64,000 bases of DNA from Coturnix japonica (GCF_001577835.2 NC_029518.1:27834532-27898531), one strand, 5' to 3'; numbered from the stretch's first letter, positions 1-13,720 are shown. The notes: generated by a model not told the origin, from the sequence alone. Translations and numbers: made by a program.

Positions 1-3000
1 TAATTAGCACTGTAATACAAGAGGAAACCGAACCTCTTAGTCCCTTTTATCTGCCTTATCCATCTTTCCCAATAACACCCCTTAGCATTTGCAGTTCTCT
101 TTCTAGCAGGCTATCATATGCAGAAGCTCCAATTCTACTGTCTTCATGCTCCTACCCACAATAACTCCTGACACTTTCTGAGCTCACTGACAGATACAGC
201 TTCACTAGAACAATTCACTGAGGGCTACCAGACTTGGGCCAACACCCATCAGCAATAGTCACATCTTCATAAAAAACAGACTTGAACAGATACAGGGTCA
301 GAAGACTGCAGGGGAAACCTAACAATTTACTTTGCTACTGCCAGAAGCTGATGATTCCTCCACCCCCTCACAAAGACAAAAGCCAAACAGCCTCTTCACT
401 GAGACAGGGCGCAGTGACAGTGACTGACTGCAACTGCACACACATTTGGCTCCAGTTGTTTCTATCAGACAGCACCCCTGCATGTAAAATCCATCCCCAG
501 AGCAGCCGTGTCCTCTGCACCGTTTAATACAGATGGAATTTAACCACACATCAGGAGCAGGTGTGATGTAGCACTGTATGGTTTAGACTATTCTGTCCGG
601 GATCCACAGAACTAATAGCTACATGGCATTCTTGCAAAACCACAGCACTACCCACTTGCATCACCTCTCCAATAACAAGAAACGGGACATCTAAGACACG
701 TTCCTCACCACTACCTTCTCTCATGTTGCTTTTTCTGGTCCCATACAACTGCCTGTTCACCAGTGTTCAGAAACAGTAGTTTTCCATCCTTAACAGAAAT
801 ACAGTGATATTGCTGCAGAGAACGTTCCTTATTTCAGCATCATCTGTCCAACATTTTCCTTTCAAAAGCAGCATTTCTTTGATCTTGCGCTTTAATCAGA
901 AAGATAAGCTTGCATGACAAAGAAAATACCTTCCATAACACAGCCACATTTGTTTCTAAAGCAACACTACAGGAACATCCATTGGCTATCAGCATATCAA
1001 TACTCCAAAAAACTCCAATCACTTTTTTACACTCCTGTGCAGAAGTATTTGCTGCTGCTGTCCCGTGCCACTTATATAATCACACAGCTAACCCAGAATT
1101 TTCACCTAGTTTAACCAGCCTACAGCTGAAATACCAGATTCAACTGGAGACTGGCAAGAATTAGGAAGCAACAGTTTCTCCTTGTTAGCCTCGTTGGAAG
1201 CAACAGCAAGAGATCTGTCACTTGTCTTCCTGTGCTTATGGACAGAGCCAACCTCAGCCCCTGCAAGTCTCAAGCCAGATTACACAAGTTACTGCTGCAG
1301 TCAACCTGATCAAGACAACTCATCAGAGAGATGGGGAATGTAGAAACTGCACTGAGAGATCCTGTCGAGGACAGAAGATCATGTCTGAGTTAAGAAGCAG
1401 CCCCTGTAGACTGCTCACGCCAAGCAGAATGGAAAAGGACCGCAGGGTTATTAAAGGGTATTTTAACATTTAATGAGTTCCTTTCATGCAGAGAAGGAAA
1501 TTCAATTAAAAATACGTTCAGATCCATTCTGCTGCTGGTTACTTTGAGGCTCCCAGGCTTTCCGTTTAAAATAAAAAGAGATAGCAGCTCCCAGCATACA
1601 GACTTGCATCTCAGTTCTACTTGCATGTTAATACTCACAGGTCACATCTGAGTAACAGCATTAGAGTGTCTTTTGGATTAGAATTGAGTTTCAGAAGAAT
1701 TATTGCTCATTTCTGCTTTTTCATATCAATTAACCTTGGCTATTAAGCAGAAATCTCTGTTCCTTGCATGGGAGCAACTTCAAGAGATAGCAAGAGAAAG
1801 GGATCGTGGTTGCTGTTGAAGAATAGGCCGGCCTAACACCTAGCATATTTCCAAAGGAAATTAAATCCATGGACTCTAGTCTTGCTTAGTTCTTGCTGAA
1901 TATAAATACCACCAAACAGGACATATCATGTGTCTGTCACGTACATGCACCCTGTGAAAGACTCTCACAAGTTATCAGAATCACACTTCTCTTATGGCCT
2001 CACTCCTTCCATGTGCAATACAAAGATCCCCACCTCCCAACTCAGCTGGGCTCCCTATCCTTAACTATGGATTATTATCTAGTCACTGTGCTAAGAACAG
2101 CTTAGCTCCCCTAACCCTTTTATAAACGCCAGAACGGATCAGAAACACTAACATCTCTCACATGTAACTGGAATAGAACACAACAGCTGATTAACATCTG
2201 AACAGGAACAGGACAGGAAGCAAAAGACCCGAATACAATCCCCAGAAGGAATGTTAATGGAGAATAAAAATACCCGGGGGAGATTCTGACCAGGAAATGA
2301 ATGCTAGCTTTCTAATCCATATAACATAGAACCACCTTTAATGGCTACATATGAAATTGCACAAGAACCAGCTTGACAAAAGGTCACCTGCCAAGTTACC
2401 TTTAGCACCAACAGCTACAGAAGGGGCTTCTCATCCAGAAACACTGACAGACCAAAAGGCCATTTGGTTTGCTCAGAGATTCCTTTAGTTGGATCGTTTT
2501 AGTTTGCTTAGTGATCTTTTTGACTCTCTCAAGGTGGTTCTGGCTGCAACCTTCCAGAGCCTAGGTCCAAGTCCCTAAGTCCCATCCCAGCAATTAATAT
2601 CAGCAATTCTCTTGTTTCAGCCCATGATATTTTTTTTTAAGTTAAAGTTATGGGAAAGCTACAGCCTCCAACTTCTCAACTGCAAGGACTGCAAGTCACT
2701 GAGCTGTCCCTCTAACAGAAAACATAGCAATGCTAGAGAATGCACCATTACTGCAACCAACATGCTTGCCTAAATTTGCTCTTCAGAACATATCCTCCTT
2801 CAATGAGCTACAGTTACACAGATGGCCAACATACAGTGCAGCATCCACACAGACTGGCAATGGAGCACGGCACATCACTTGCATAATTAACAGAGGACAG
2901 ATGGGCAAGTTCGCTGCAGTGACCCAACCTAGAAAACACCTGCAAGATTGCAGAGACTTTATGCTCAGTCCTGATGCTTGCAGGTGGTAGCAAAAAATAA

Positions 3001-5564
3001 ACTTCAGAAAATTAAACAGATGTTTAGAGCAGCCAAGTTCATTCTGAAATATTACCTGTACAACTGGGTTTGTAGAGCGTTTAGTTGTCATAGAACCTTC
3101 AGCCACCAGGAGAAAAAACGATGTGTATCAATTGGGTTCATGCTTTCCAATATGAAAGATAACTGGCATCTGCAGTGCTTACAGAATGACTTCCTTCACC
3201 ATGAGTTTTGTGGGAGCTGAAGTCACCATTCACACTGAGGCACGTGCACACTGGGGTGAGGAAGTGTCAGGGAAGCAGCATCAAATTTATTAGCAAGCCA
3301 AGAAACAACCTCAAAATAGTGTTCCAGGGGTCTCATACCTGTGCTAGCCAAGGAAGTCCCACTCTATAAGGAGGAACAATCTACAATCACATGCTGTGGC
3401 TAAGAATGACAAAGCAAATGGTTTGCAGTGATCAGTGCGCCCATCCTCCATCCCCATGCACCACAACAGGCCCTTTCATTCCATAATCACATGGCTGCAG
3501 CCAAACATGACATACTGTTCAGCAAGTAATAAAAAAGATCAGCCTTTTCCCCACGGTCTTGTCTACATATACACTACACTAAATTAAATTGAATTAGAAA
3601 ATAATGTAAAATGGTATAACCCTCCTGGGTAAATGTTTTTAATTCAGTTTTAGAGCACTTTGTGTTGAATCAACTTAAGTTAAATAGATAGATACAAGAC
3701 AAACTAAATTAAGAATGCCTATACAAGAATGCTGCGCTAATATAATCACAACTGTTTCTAATCTGATTAAGTTGAATCAGTACAACTTCCCTGCGCAGGC
3801 ATAATCCTTAACAGTATTGAAGTTAACCCTTTTTGTCCCTCCCTGCTTCCAAAGAAGGTTCTGTGTTTGCTTGTTTGTTTGTTTTTCCTTAAGAAAAAAG
3901 AGTGGCATCTCTCTTAGAATCAATATAAGCTAACCACATCACATATTGAGGTATTGAATTTACTGACATTGATATGACTACAAGATTTTTATCATCACAG
4001 AGCTGAGACCTACATAGCGTGACATTTTCTCCACTCTCTGAGCAAGAGAAGAAGTATGAGAACAAGCGCTTGTGCCGTACCCTGCTCTCCATGCACTCAC
4101 ACAACTTCTGCTAGCTAATGTCCAACATACCTGGACCGGTTTGGACACACAGAAGGGAATGTTCTCCACACTCTCATTCATTCCTAAGGGAATGGCTCAC
4201 CAACAGCTTACCTGAGCAACCCGAGTGTGGAGTTTGAGCATGTTAGCTAAGGGCCCCCAGGCATGGCCTTATGGCTGCCCTCTCCCACCAAAGCAGGAGG
4301 CACAGTTGCTAACAGTGTGGTAATCACATACACAAAACAAGTGAGAAGTCACAGATGCGATGTGCTGACACTCTAAAATCGCCTCTTATCTCCCCAGTTC
4401 CCACAGCATTTCCTCTTGAAACAAGTCTGTCAAAGTTAATTTCCAGCAGTTTCGAACTACCAGTCTTTTCCTTCCTCAATTAAAGACCATCTGAACCATT
4501 TCTCCCCAAGTACCATGACGGTTCATCCCCGTTCTTTTGTTGTGCTCGCTTCCATTTCTACTTGTTTCTCCCCTGTGGTCTCTGAGCTCACTATCCCTCC
4601 TCACACCCACTGCAGCAATTCTGTTTCACCACTGCCTTCCCTTGGCACCTCTGAGCTACCCTGCAGAGCTCACTTCCTCTCCCATGCAACAAGCTTTCCC
4701 TTTTAGCACACAATGACAACAGGGAAAATATTCTAAGCCCCTCGCAGGGAACTATATTCCTCATCAGCCACCAAAATAATTGTGCCACCATTCTCAGGAA
4801 CAGAGTGAGCTGTCACTTCTGCTCAGTACCAGGAGAAGCACCAAAATCAGAACTGAAAGGCCACTTCATTTGTTATTTTTTGAAAAGAGCTATTTTGAAC
4901 CCTGATCACATGGCAACACGGGCTGTAGGTACATATGAGAGTTCAGTTGCTAAGGGAACCACACTTTATTTTATGAGATATAAATTCCAACCCTCAGAGG
5001 GCTGCAGGTACATTTTCACAATCAACTACTTGGTGTCTAATCTCAGATTCGCACCGGTAGCTTCCAGCAGCTCTGAGGGTCCATGGCCCCAATATCAAAA
5101 CCAGGATTCACACTCACCGTACTGGCAAGCATTGAGAAAGGACAATAGAAATTTCCATCAATAAGGAAAGAAACTGAGGCGCTGGGAGAGAAAGCCTCGC
5201 ACACTGCATCTGCATGAAATTCCATGCAAATTATGTTCTCCAAAAAGGAGAACAGACTCAGCTGTCACAAAAAAAGAGATGTAGGAAAATTCAGCAAGAC
5301 AAAGCCCTATTTCTCGCACCTACACCAGCAGCGATCTGGGCTAAAAAGAAGGAAAGCCTGCATGAGCTAAACACCTACCTGACAGCAGTGAGTTGAATTA
5401 CATACACAAATAAAGCAGCAATCCTGATCGAGTAGCGGGAGAACAATATTTGTACAATTCTCAATTTTCTCTGCTGTTAGGGTTTAATCCCAGCAAGAAT
5501 CATTTTGGTTTAATTAGCTTTTGCCTAGCAGATGGTCAGATGTGAGAGGCAGAGAATGGCACAG
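1..5564. other. Non-coding stretch, inferred distal TJAP1 intron
   Basis: No open frame here resembles a known protein, and none is bounded by convincing splice sites on both sides. The sequence is of ordinary complexity with moderate AT content. By conserved synteny with the human DLK2-TJAP1 interval it is likely to be intron between untranslated TJAP1 exons on the minus strand. A possible degenerate DNA transposon lies at about 3545-3830. Isolated minus-strand donor-like sites occur near 4208 and 5117, but the acceptors opposite them are weak. Confidence 0.5.
3545..3830. mobile_element. Possible degenerate non-autonomous DNA transposon
   Basis: The block opens with a CTTGTCTACAT-like end followed by AT-rich text in which AATTAAATTGAATT, TTGAATCAACTTAAGTTAAA and GATTAAGTTGAATCAG recur in both orientations. 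This resembles old hAT-type MITEs of reptiles and birds, which carry GTCTTGTCTACA-type terminal repeats and AATTAAGTT-rich interiors. The right end is too decayed to identify, and no target-site duplication could be fixed. The family assignment is from memory and could be wrong; it may be only AT-rich intron. Confidence 0.3.
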
Positions 5565-5618
5565 GCTTAACTGTTGTGTGATCATGCAGCTGCATGATCT
5601 GTATCCAAACAGTTAAGC
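5565..5618. repeat. Two-level perfect inverted repeat (hairpin/cruciform candidate)
   Basis: Outer arms GCTTAACTGTT (5565-5575) and AACAGTTAAGC (5608-5618) are perfect reverse complements of 11 bases. Between them lies a perfect 20-base palindrome at 5580-5599, GATCATGCAGCTGCATGATC, centred on a CAGCTG E-box. The spacers are 4 bases on the left and 8 on the right. The outer arms contain MYB-like AACTG/CAGTT cores. No repeat family is recognised. It could be a symmetric transcription-factor site, a foldback element or an RNA hairpin. Confidence 0.75.
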
Positions 5619-8600
5619 ATGGTCAGGAGTCCAGCTGCAGTTTGCACAACACAGTCCATCTTCGCCATTAGCCAAATGTCAGCTCCCTCCTTCTCCAGAT
5701 TATACATCAGGAGCAGAGGTACTACCCAAAGGCAGGCAAACACCTAACATGCAATTTCACCACCATCCCCTTTCTCAGGGAAAACCTTTAAACATTAATC
5801 AACTGAAAGTCCCTCTTTCTTCAGTGACACAGAAGCACATTCAGATGCATTGCCATGGAAACTTGAGCCATCCTTTGTGCTATTTATCACAAAAAAATCT
5901 AGAACAAATATTTTATGATCTCTGCAGCACTGAATACAGGCAGCAGACAGTACAACGAAGTAAAATTACAGACTCCAGCACTGTGCGAGGACACCAGTAG
6001 GTTGACCTTCAATCGACCAGCCTGGGCCTTACTTTACCTGCAATAAGTAATAGCTCTTTATGAGCTGGCAGTGAGAGGAACAGAAGAGGTAGCGGGGCAA
6101 TAAAACTGCCCAACTGCAGCAAGAAAAGAGGAAACAGTTCACAGCCTGCTCCTATCCTGCCACTTTCCCTCCCAAGAAGTCAGGAGTGATGGTGCTGCCA
6201 ACACCTTCACAAAGCATGTATCCTGTCAGGCAGGGATGTCTCCCCCCTCACCCAAGTCATAGCTGTCACAGCTCTAGAAACTGCAGCGAGGACTCCTCAT
6301 TGATTTCCACTTGGCCTCTGCAGCCAGGTGTGATTTGGAGCATTGGAGCACCCACACCTACACGTTGGCTGTAGCAGTCTCAACAGGCCACGACGCACGA
6401 ACAAGGAAAGGAGGCTGCTTTCAAAAACATGCTTTGGGCCTACCAGATAGAGAGCGTGAGCCAAGGGCAGGAACAGGCACAAAACTTGTCTCAACTCTGT
6501 AAACAATAGAGCAGCATGGTTCCTGAAGCAGAACGTAACCCTGGAGCATCTTCTCTTTTTTGTGGTGTGGTCCCACAGTTAATCTGCCTCAGTTTGCCTC
6601 ACCTGTTTTAGGTTTTTTTATTTGTTTTGAATGCATTTCTTAGCCTTCAGCTCTACTGAACTGCTGAAAGATTCTATGCTGAGAGTTCAGTCGCAGAAAT
6701 ACAACACGGTTTAATCCAGTTTAGGAAAAGCAAACAGATCCACCCACCCATCTTTCTCTGGTGACCTGTATGAGGCACACCACTCTGGCTATGCCCCTTC
6801 TCCCATTCTTCTGGGTTCCCGCTAGTCCTCATATCAACAGGATCCTAACAGTGGCAGCAGGGACCCACACCTCCATCCTTCACCCCACAGATGGCACGTG
6901 AGGGGCCTGCTCTAATCAGCCTTCCACGTATGCTGTGTTACATCCCCAGGCTTCACTTTCCCTCCTTGGGAAGACCACCACGGACATCCAACCCCAGAGC
7001 ACATGGCTTCTTCGATTCTTCTCTCAGACAAAACTCCTCCTCAGGGCACAGTTAGCACTCTCATCAACTGGCTCCTTCAACACTGCTAATAATGACAAAT
7101 ATGGCTCTTCAGCAGGAGGTAATCATGAACATGAACCCTCCCAAGGGGCAATTGCAGCAAAGGCCAGGCTCTTTGGTTTTACCACAAGGGCAGCTTGTCC
7201 AGACTAGCACTGAATCCCCTGCCTGACATTTCTCTTGTAAAACTGAAGTACCCGATCTATATCACTGCTCTAAGGGGCTCTGAGTAAAGAGGACAGTTGT
7301 CCCAGATGTCCTAAAAAAAGCAAGCTGTCATGTTATATGCACTTTATTTTATTTTATTTTTTTGTCAGATATCAGACAAAACCGCTCCAAAGGCTAGCAG
7401 GTCACTACTCATCTGAGGGCAAGGACGAATGCCAGTGTATTTCCAGGCAGATGTTGCAAAGAGAAGGTGTTTGTTGGCTCATGTCTTCAGCTTCATGCAG
7501 CTACAAGAGCTGGGCTCTAGAGTCTGTGACTCTGGACTAAGGAATGTCTCAACTGTCTCATCTGCTGTTGGCTCAAGGTGCTTCAGGATAAGAACAATTC
7601 CCTTTATCCCATGGTCTAACCACAGCTCTGCTTTCTGCTCTCTGTCCCACCAGGGGGAGATGTAGCTACTTGGTGAAAGTTAATGCTCTAGCTAGGGGAG
7701 CACACCTCCCTGGTAAAGGTGTTTGGGACTGGACATCAAAGCAGAGAGATCAGGATTCCTACAAGTTCCTGAAAGCCAGCAGTGAAGTCAAACCAACTTC
7801 CCCCCACACACAACATATTAAAACTCACTGATAGGCAAGTAAAAGCACAAGAATCAGCCTTACTCCTTTCCTGGCAATCAGAAAGTAGCAGCAGAAGGAA
7901 TATTTAATCCTAAAACCTTCATTTTTGCAGCTGCGGCCCACGTTGCATGACAAAGCTGGAACACGCAATTATTATATACAATTAAACGTTCAATCAATAA
8001 CTTTCCACATAATCCAGTTTTAGGCTTATTTATATTTTGTTACACTTCATGTTGCCACAGGATACACTGTTGAGTTTGGCACTGCCAAATAGAGGAAGGA
8101 AAACAGTTTCAGGCAATACACTTTCTCCCCAACACCTGAGTCCTAGAAGTCAGGTAGAGTCAGTGGCAAATGGCATGAAATCAAATGCTCAGTTTACATA
8201 AAATCAGGGGAGAGGAGAGACCAACACAAATCATTTCCAATCCTTTCACAATCATTTACCTTTTGCAACAAGCAACATCTCCCTAATCATCTATCATTGA
8301 GTTCTTGCTTTGAAAAACGATACATCCTTCTGAAGTAACAGGAGCACGGACCAGCCCGCAGCAACTGATCCAAGGACTAAAGCCATGGCCCAAACTCAAA
8401 TGCTACGCTATAAAGCCAGAGCACTTTCAAATGTCCATTCTTTCATGCCTGTTTCTGTCTAAGGATGGCAGTAAGGAGGTCTTCTTCTTCAGAAGACAAA
8501 TTCTAATGTGGAAGCAATTGGCCGGTCAGAGAACCAAAGGCTCACAGAAATTTTCAGAAGGGGAACAGCAAGTTTCCAAGATAAAAGCAAATTGGTTAAT

Positions 8601-11279
8601 GAACTGAACAGCCCAACAGCCCAGAGTTTACTCAGGACAGATGATGTTCCACTTTTCTTCCCACAGACCTTGTTCACAAAGCACCCATCCTCACACTAGC
8701 ACCAGCAAAGAGACTATTTTTTCCCTGAGCTAGGCAAACAAAAGACTTATGTACATAGAACTAGGATGGCTTGTAAGACAGGGACATGAAAGATCTTAGT
8801 GCCTGTTTCTCTAGACCATCTGCAAGACCCAAAATAAGGCATCTGCATCTTGATTTGCAGTTCATTACCAAGCTTCCAGTGCTCTTCCCTTTAAGTACTA
8901 GTCAGAAGTAGGTTTTTCCAGAAGCTGGGACAGTTTAGTGGTAACTTATTTGTGTAATACATTACACTTCACACTGACTGGGGGTGGGGGAGGGGAGTGC
9001 TCCTACCTGGCTTAAATCCTGGGGTCATTCTGTCTCCAGGAAGACATCTCATGCACAGTTTGTACTAAGCACACAATTTGATGGCACGAGCCACTCAGTC
9101 GTTGCTGAGTGCCAACATCATACAGGCTGCTGGGGGACAAGCCAACCTTAATTGGCCTTAGCGGTGTAAATTAAACCCTACAACACACCCAAGCAAACAG
9201 TTTCTTTGGAGAAGCAAGTATGAGTTATTTTGCTGCAGCTATAAAGGAAACATTGCTGCTAGGACATGCCCCTGGAGTGACTGTGCTGCTCAGCTCTCCT
9301 GCTGCATTCCTGGGGTTGTTTAGCAAGGACTCAGCTCCAGCCTCTCCACAAGCAAGAAGTCTGAACCCTGAATGCCATTTGCAAACACAGCCAGACTCCA
9401 CCTCCTGCATGCCTGCAGGCCACCAGGTGTGGCCAGGAATGGCACAAGCTACACACCAAACACACCTTTGATGTGGAGCTGAAAGCATGTAGCCAGGGGG
9501 CATGAACAGCACGCCACGCCGTGCTGACTCCCAGTGCAGGAATGTGGCTGCAACCACAGGCCAAGGAAGGCAAACACATTGCATTCCTCACCAGGCAGGG
9601 AAGGAAAACAAGCAGCAAGCCCACACACCCGCCAGGCTGACACCCGCCACGCTCCCCACGCACGCCAGCCCTGCTACTGCCAGGGCCCCAACAACAGCTT
9701 CGGCCCCAAAATCTTCCACTGGGCCTTCTGAAGCTCTCCAGGTGACTTGAAGCCACGGGCAAGAGACAAAGCATACGGCAGGAGAAGCACCAACTGAGCA
9801 CACATAGTGTGGGGAGAGGAGCCACCATCACGGCCAGGAAGCAATCGCATTCCAGGGCAGGAACAGAGTGCTGCACAGTAGCCTGGGAAGGGAATTTCCC
9901 TGCTTTTTCCTACAAGGCAAGGGGAGAATGCAACACTAAGTCCTGCTGACCTGAAGGGGCAGAGCTGAAAGGAAGCTGACTTGGGCCCCTTCAAGCACTC
10001 CAGGTACCCAAACCCTTATCCTCCCTCAGGAAACCACCCCAACTGAAGTCAAGCAGCTTTTCTCTGGGATGTGATCATTTCCACATCCTATCCTAACGCT
10101 GTCCTCACTGCCCACAGAAACAGATCTGATCTTCACTGCACATTACCCTGCTCTCCAACAGCATTGACACCACATTATTAAACAAACATGAGAAGACTGA
10201 GCATACAAAAATACAATGCATAAGGAACCTGCTGTCCCACTATTTTACAGCAGCCACACACTCTCACCAGAGAAAAAAAATACCACTTTTTCACAGGCAG
10301 TGCCTGGAAATCCAAAAGGCTTTCTGAAGAATTCAGTTATTAAAGGGTTCTAAACCTCAGCAAAGCACAGGAATGTCAGATTTCATAAGACTGACAGAAA
10401 CTATACAACACAAGCTGGAACAGCAGAACAGAAATCCCCCTCTACTTTCCAGGAAGTGAAGAGCACACATATGGGAGAGAGCCATGTGCTGTCACTGCAC
10501 AGAACAACACCAGTGAGCTCCAAGAGCACCAACAAAGGCCTAAAATACTATAATCTCTGGGGATCCTGGAAGAGGAAAAGTCAGCGTGGCCACAAGCTCC
10601 AGAGGTGCACCAATGAATCTAGCAAGCTGCCAGAGAAGGGATGGTTTCTAAGGTGGTGGCCCTGCTGCTCCACACTCCACACGTGCACTTCAGGGCCCTC
10701 AATGAGGGGAATGGGCTGCTGTTAGGTAATGAGAGCAAATCAGACGAGGTGCAACACACTTTCCCATGCCCGTTGAATTTCAGTGCCTCAAGCCATCTAT
10801 TCCCTTTCAAGGCAGGAAGGTAGGCTGCTGCACTAGCAACAGCCTTTAGGAGAAAGAGGCATGAAAGGCTAGATTTACCAATAGATTTATATCCATAGAT
10901 ATAAATAGAAGCCTGGCAGGATGTACAAAAGCACCCAAACAGATCAGATGTCTAAATCACCCTATGCCAGAGAAAGGGCTTCTTCAGTTCTAACCACTCC
11001 ATACCACTCCAACCCCAACCACCACAAGAAAACCCAGAGCAGAGAGGACGGAAGCCCCTGATGCTCAGCAGGCTGCCAAGGGCCAGCCCCATGCAATGCA
11101 CTTAGATGTGACTGCACCCAAATGCCCACAAGTCTCGACAGCACAACCAGCCATGGCCTCAGCATTCAGAGCGTTTCCATCTGCCCAGTTCCCAGAATAG
11201 GAGCTGCCTCCTCTGCCTCTCCTCTCTCCACCCCCACTACACCTTTATTTTTCATAGACTAAAAGCTGTTTTAAGGTAC
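5619..11279. other. Non-coding stretch, no gene recognised
   Basis: Open frames such as the 181-codon minus-strand frame at 9331-9876 are composition artefacts of a GC-rich patch near 9.2-10.0 kb: several frames are open together, there is no domain, and residue use is cysteine- and proline-heavy. I see no transposon, tRNA or recognisable exon. The stretch is inferred to be TJAP1 intron. Confidence 0.5.
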
Positions 11280-11284
11280 AACCC

Positions 11285-11460
11285 TCATCCTGCCACCAGT
11301 GGGCGGGTGAGTGGGGGAAAGGGGCCCTTTATAATTGTAGTGTTGCAATCTGCCAGCCCAGCCAGGCGGCCTGTTCCCGCCTGCACCGTATTAAATACCT
11401 TATAACTGATTACACCCCCATGGGGCATGATTAGCAGTCTTCAGAGAACAAAGTCTACTT
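11285..11460. promoter_or_regulatory. Candidate conserved non-coding element
   Basis: This is a high-complexity block with several homeodomain- or MEF2-like AT-rich cores (TATAATTG, TTAAATACC, GATTAC, ATGATTAG) set in GC-richer text and flanked by plainer sequence. It does not look like a repeat or a coding exon. The call rests on texture only; no alignment was available. Confidence 0.25.
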
Positions 11461-13113
11461 TCATAAGAATAAGAACAGACACGTACTGCTAACCTACTAC
11501 ACAGCTGGGCAGGTGAGGAAAAAGAAAAAAGAAGGGTGTGGGGAGGATAAGCTAACTGTATGGCTAACTCCATCCTTTCCTTCCCTCCCCTATTCCAGCA
11601 TCCCTCAAGTTGCTATTTCCACTGCCCTGAATCGTTCCCTTCAGACCTAACCCAGAAGATTCAGGTAACGCAGGACAACAAAGAACCTTGTGCCTTTGGA
11701 AGCTGGGCAAAGTCCTCACCTGGGGGGGGTGAGGCCTTGAGGCAAGCAGGCTGAGCTTTGCTCTGAGCGATGGCAATTCCTTCACACCAGTTCCCAGGAA
11801 AAGGGAAAGGTGAATTCCAACAGCTGCATCAAAAACAGCAACAAGGAGGGAAAGTTTGCAATATGATCAGGTACCCACGCCCCTCTCTAACAACGTGTAT
11901 ATCTGGAAGGCCCACATAAGCAAGAGCAAAGCACCTGATTCCATCTCTAGGTTAGGAGCTCTCCCAAAATGGGCAATTTCTTTTCTTGTGGGCAGCGAGG
12001 CGGCAGCAAAGAGGAGGAAAATCTTCTGCATCAGAGGTAGATAATAGGGATCCCCAAACATCGACAGTCCACACGCATTGCCACAACAAAGAACCAACTT
12101 GATAGAAACTCAGCCAATCTGACACGAAATGACCTACCGCCCATTAGCAGGTGCCTTCCACATCTCAAATGCCCACATAAACAGCCACAAATACATTCGG
12201 TACTATCTGGCCTCCATCTCATCGTGGCACAAAGAACCAAACTGACTGTACAGCCTTTCACCAAAATTGATTAGAAAAACAAGAAGGAGGCAACTCTTAG
12301 GCTCCGGCACCTATCATGAGTCCTTCCAGCTGTTCTCCCCAAATCACTGACAGAGGAGAACAAAGCAGGAGGCTCCAGTATAATATTCCTATTTCAGAGG
12401 GATGTCTGAGCAGCAGCCTCAACAAAACACTAAGGACCTTTCTAACTGTATTCATTTTGGAAACAAGTCCTCTGCTTTACCCAGAGCCTATTTTCTCTGC
12501 CTCATGGATGCTTATGGTACAGCCTGGAAGCACTTGTGTTTCACCAATGCAGCTAAAAGGCGGTGCCCCACTGACACATTCCACCCAGATTCTTACCCAA
12601 CCCACCCAAGAGGGGATTTGTAGATGGAGACACCAGCCCAGATAAAATGATCTACTTATATCTGCATTACTCAGCAGCTGGTCCATCACCCAGCATATGC
12701 AGGAGGTATCTGAACTCTACTCTCTAGCCTCATTTGTACAGCAGAATCTGAATATTCTTTTTTTATTACAAAAAGACCTGAAGGCACCAACTGTCTCTAG
12801 GCTCAAACATACCCAGCATTGATGTAACAGCATCAATATTTGTAGTTATGAAATAGATCATGCTTTCGGGGTTTGGAAAAATGGGAGGATTCACCATAAA
12901 CACATGTTAGTCATTAAAGGTTCCTGGAGGTAATTTAAATTAACCCAGACAACACAACAGCCTGACTTCGGGAGCTCAAACTGCAAAGCTGTCATAAATC
13001 CAAGCGGCCCAGTAAAACTTCTCCTAAAAGCTGCAGCTAGTTGTGAAGCCCCAGATGGCCACCTAGAATCAGATTCTGCCACCAGGGGCTAAAACAAAGG
13101 GGAAATCACACTT

Positions 13114-13139
13114 CACACACAGACACACACACAAAAAAA
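13114..13139. repeat. CA-rich simple repeat with A tail
   Basis: An imperfect CA dinucleotide run is interrupted by AGA and followed by seven A residues. Confidence 0.7.
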
Positions 13140-13489
13140 CCTCTACAGCCCTTTGGCTCCTAAAAGACAAAAGCAGTCTGCTTGCATTTTGGATAAACGA
13201 ATTATGTTTATTGCATTTGTGCGTTTGTAACAAAATAACTAAAATAAAAGCCCCACAGCTTACAATGATTTTTCAGTCCCTCACCATGCTGGGCAACCTG
13301 GCAGGCACTTGAGCTCCCACTGCAGCACTGCAGTACAGCACTCTCCCCCATGGCTGCTGTACCCCCAGCCCTAACCCCCTGTTCCCAGAGTAAATTGCCT
13401 CCTGCTGCAGAGAAGCACTCTGGCTATTCCATTACTGGTATTCACCACCAGAGCAAGAGACCCTAATTTAGCCCCGCACGGGCCTTCTG

Positions 13490-13720
13490 CAAACTGCTAA
13501 TCCCCCATGCACAGCTGTTTTTCAAATGCACGGGAATGAGCAAACTGAAAACGATTTATGGCGCGTGGCAGGAAGACTCCTGGCTCCCTGCATAGGCGGG
13601 GTTTTGGGACAAGATCATGCTTGGACTAATGTTTATATTGCAAGTTGTCAGGCGGACAGTAAATCATCTCCAGAGTTGCACAGTAATACAGCTCTACTCA
13701 TCCAGCTGGAGCTTCGACGA
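13490..13720. promoter_or_regulatory. Candidate conserved non-coding element
   Basis: High-complexity text carries unusual CpGs outside a CpG island (GGCGCGTGG, GGCGGACAG, TTCGACGACATT) next to AT-rich cores such as ACTAATGTTTATATTG. CpGs are normally lost from neutral methylated bird introns, so their retention hints at constraint. This is an inference from composition only. Confidence 0.25.

Noticed and set aside
4197-4262. Minus-strand mini-frame WGPLANMLKLHTRVAQ ending at a good donor (CAG/GTAAGC)
   Set aside because: The residue pattern looks coding-like and the donor is good, but the acceptor side lacks a convincing pyrimidine tract, the frame is very short, and I recognise no protein.
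5118-5181. Possible minus-strand 64-base exon (CTCTCCCAG ... GTACG/GTGAGTG)
   Set aside because: Both splice sites are plausible, but nothing else supports an exon. Such pairs occur by chance at this density, so it was not annotated.
9331-9876. 181-codon minus-strand open frame
   Set aside because: It lies in a GC-rich patch where several frames on both strands are open together. Composition is Cys/Pro/Ser heavy, with no domain and no matching splice structure.
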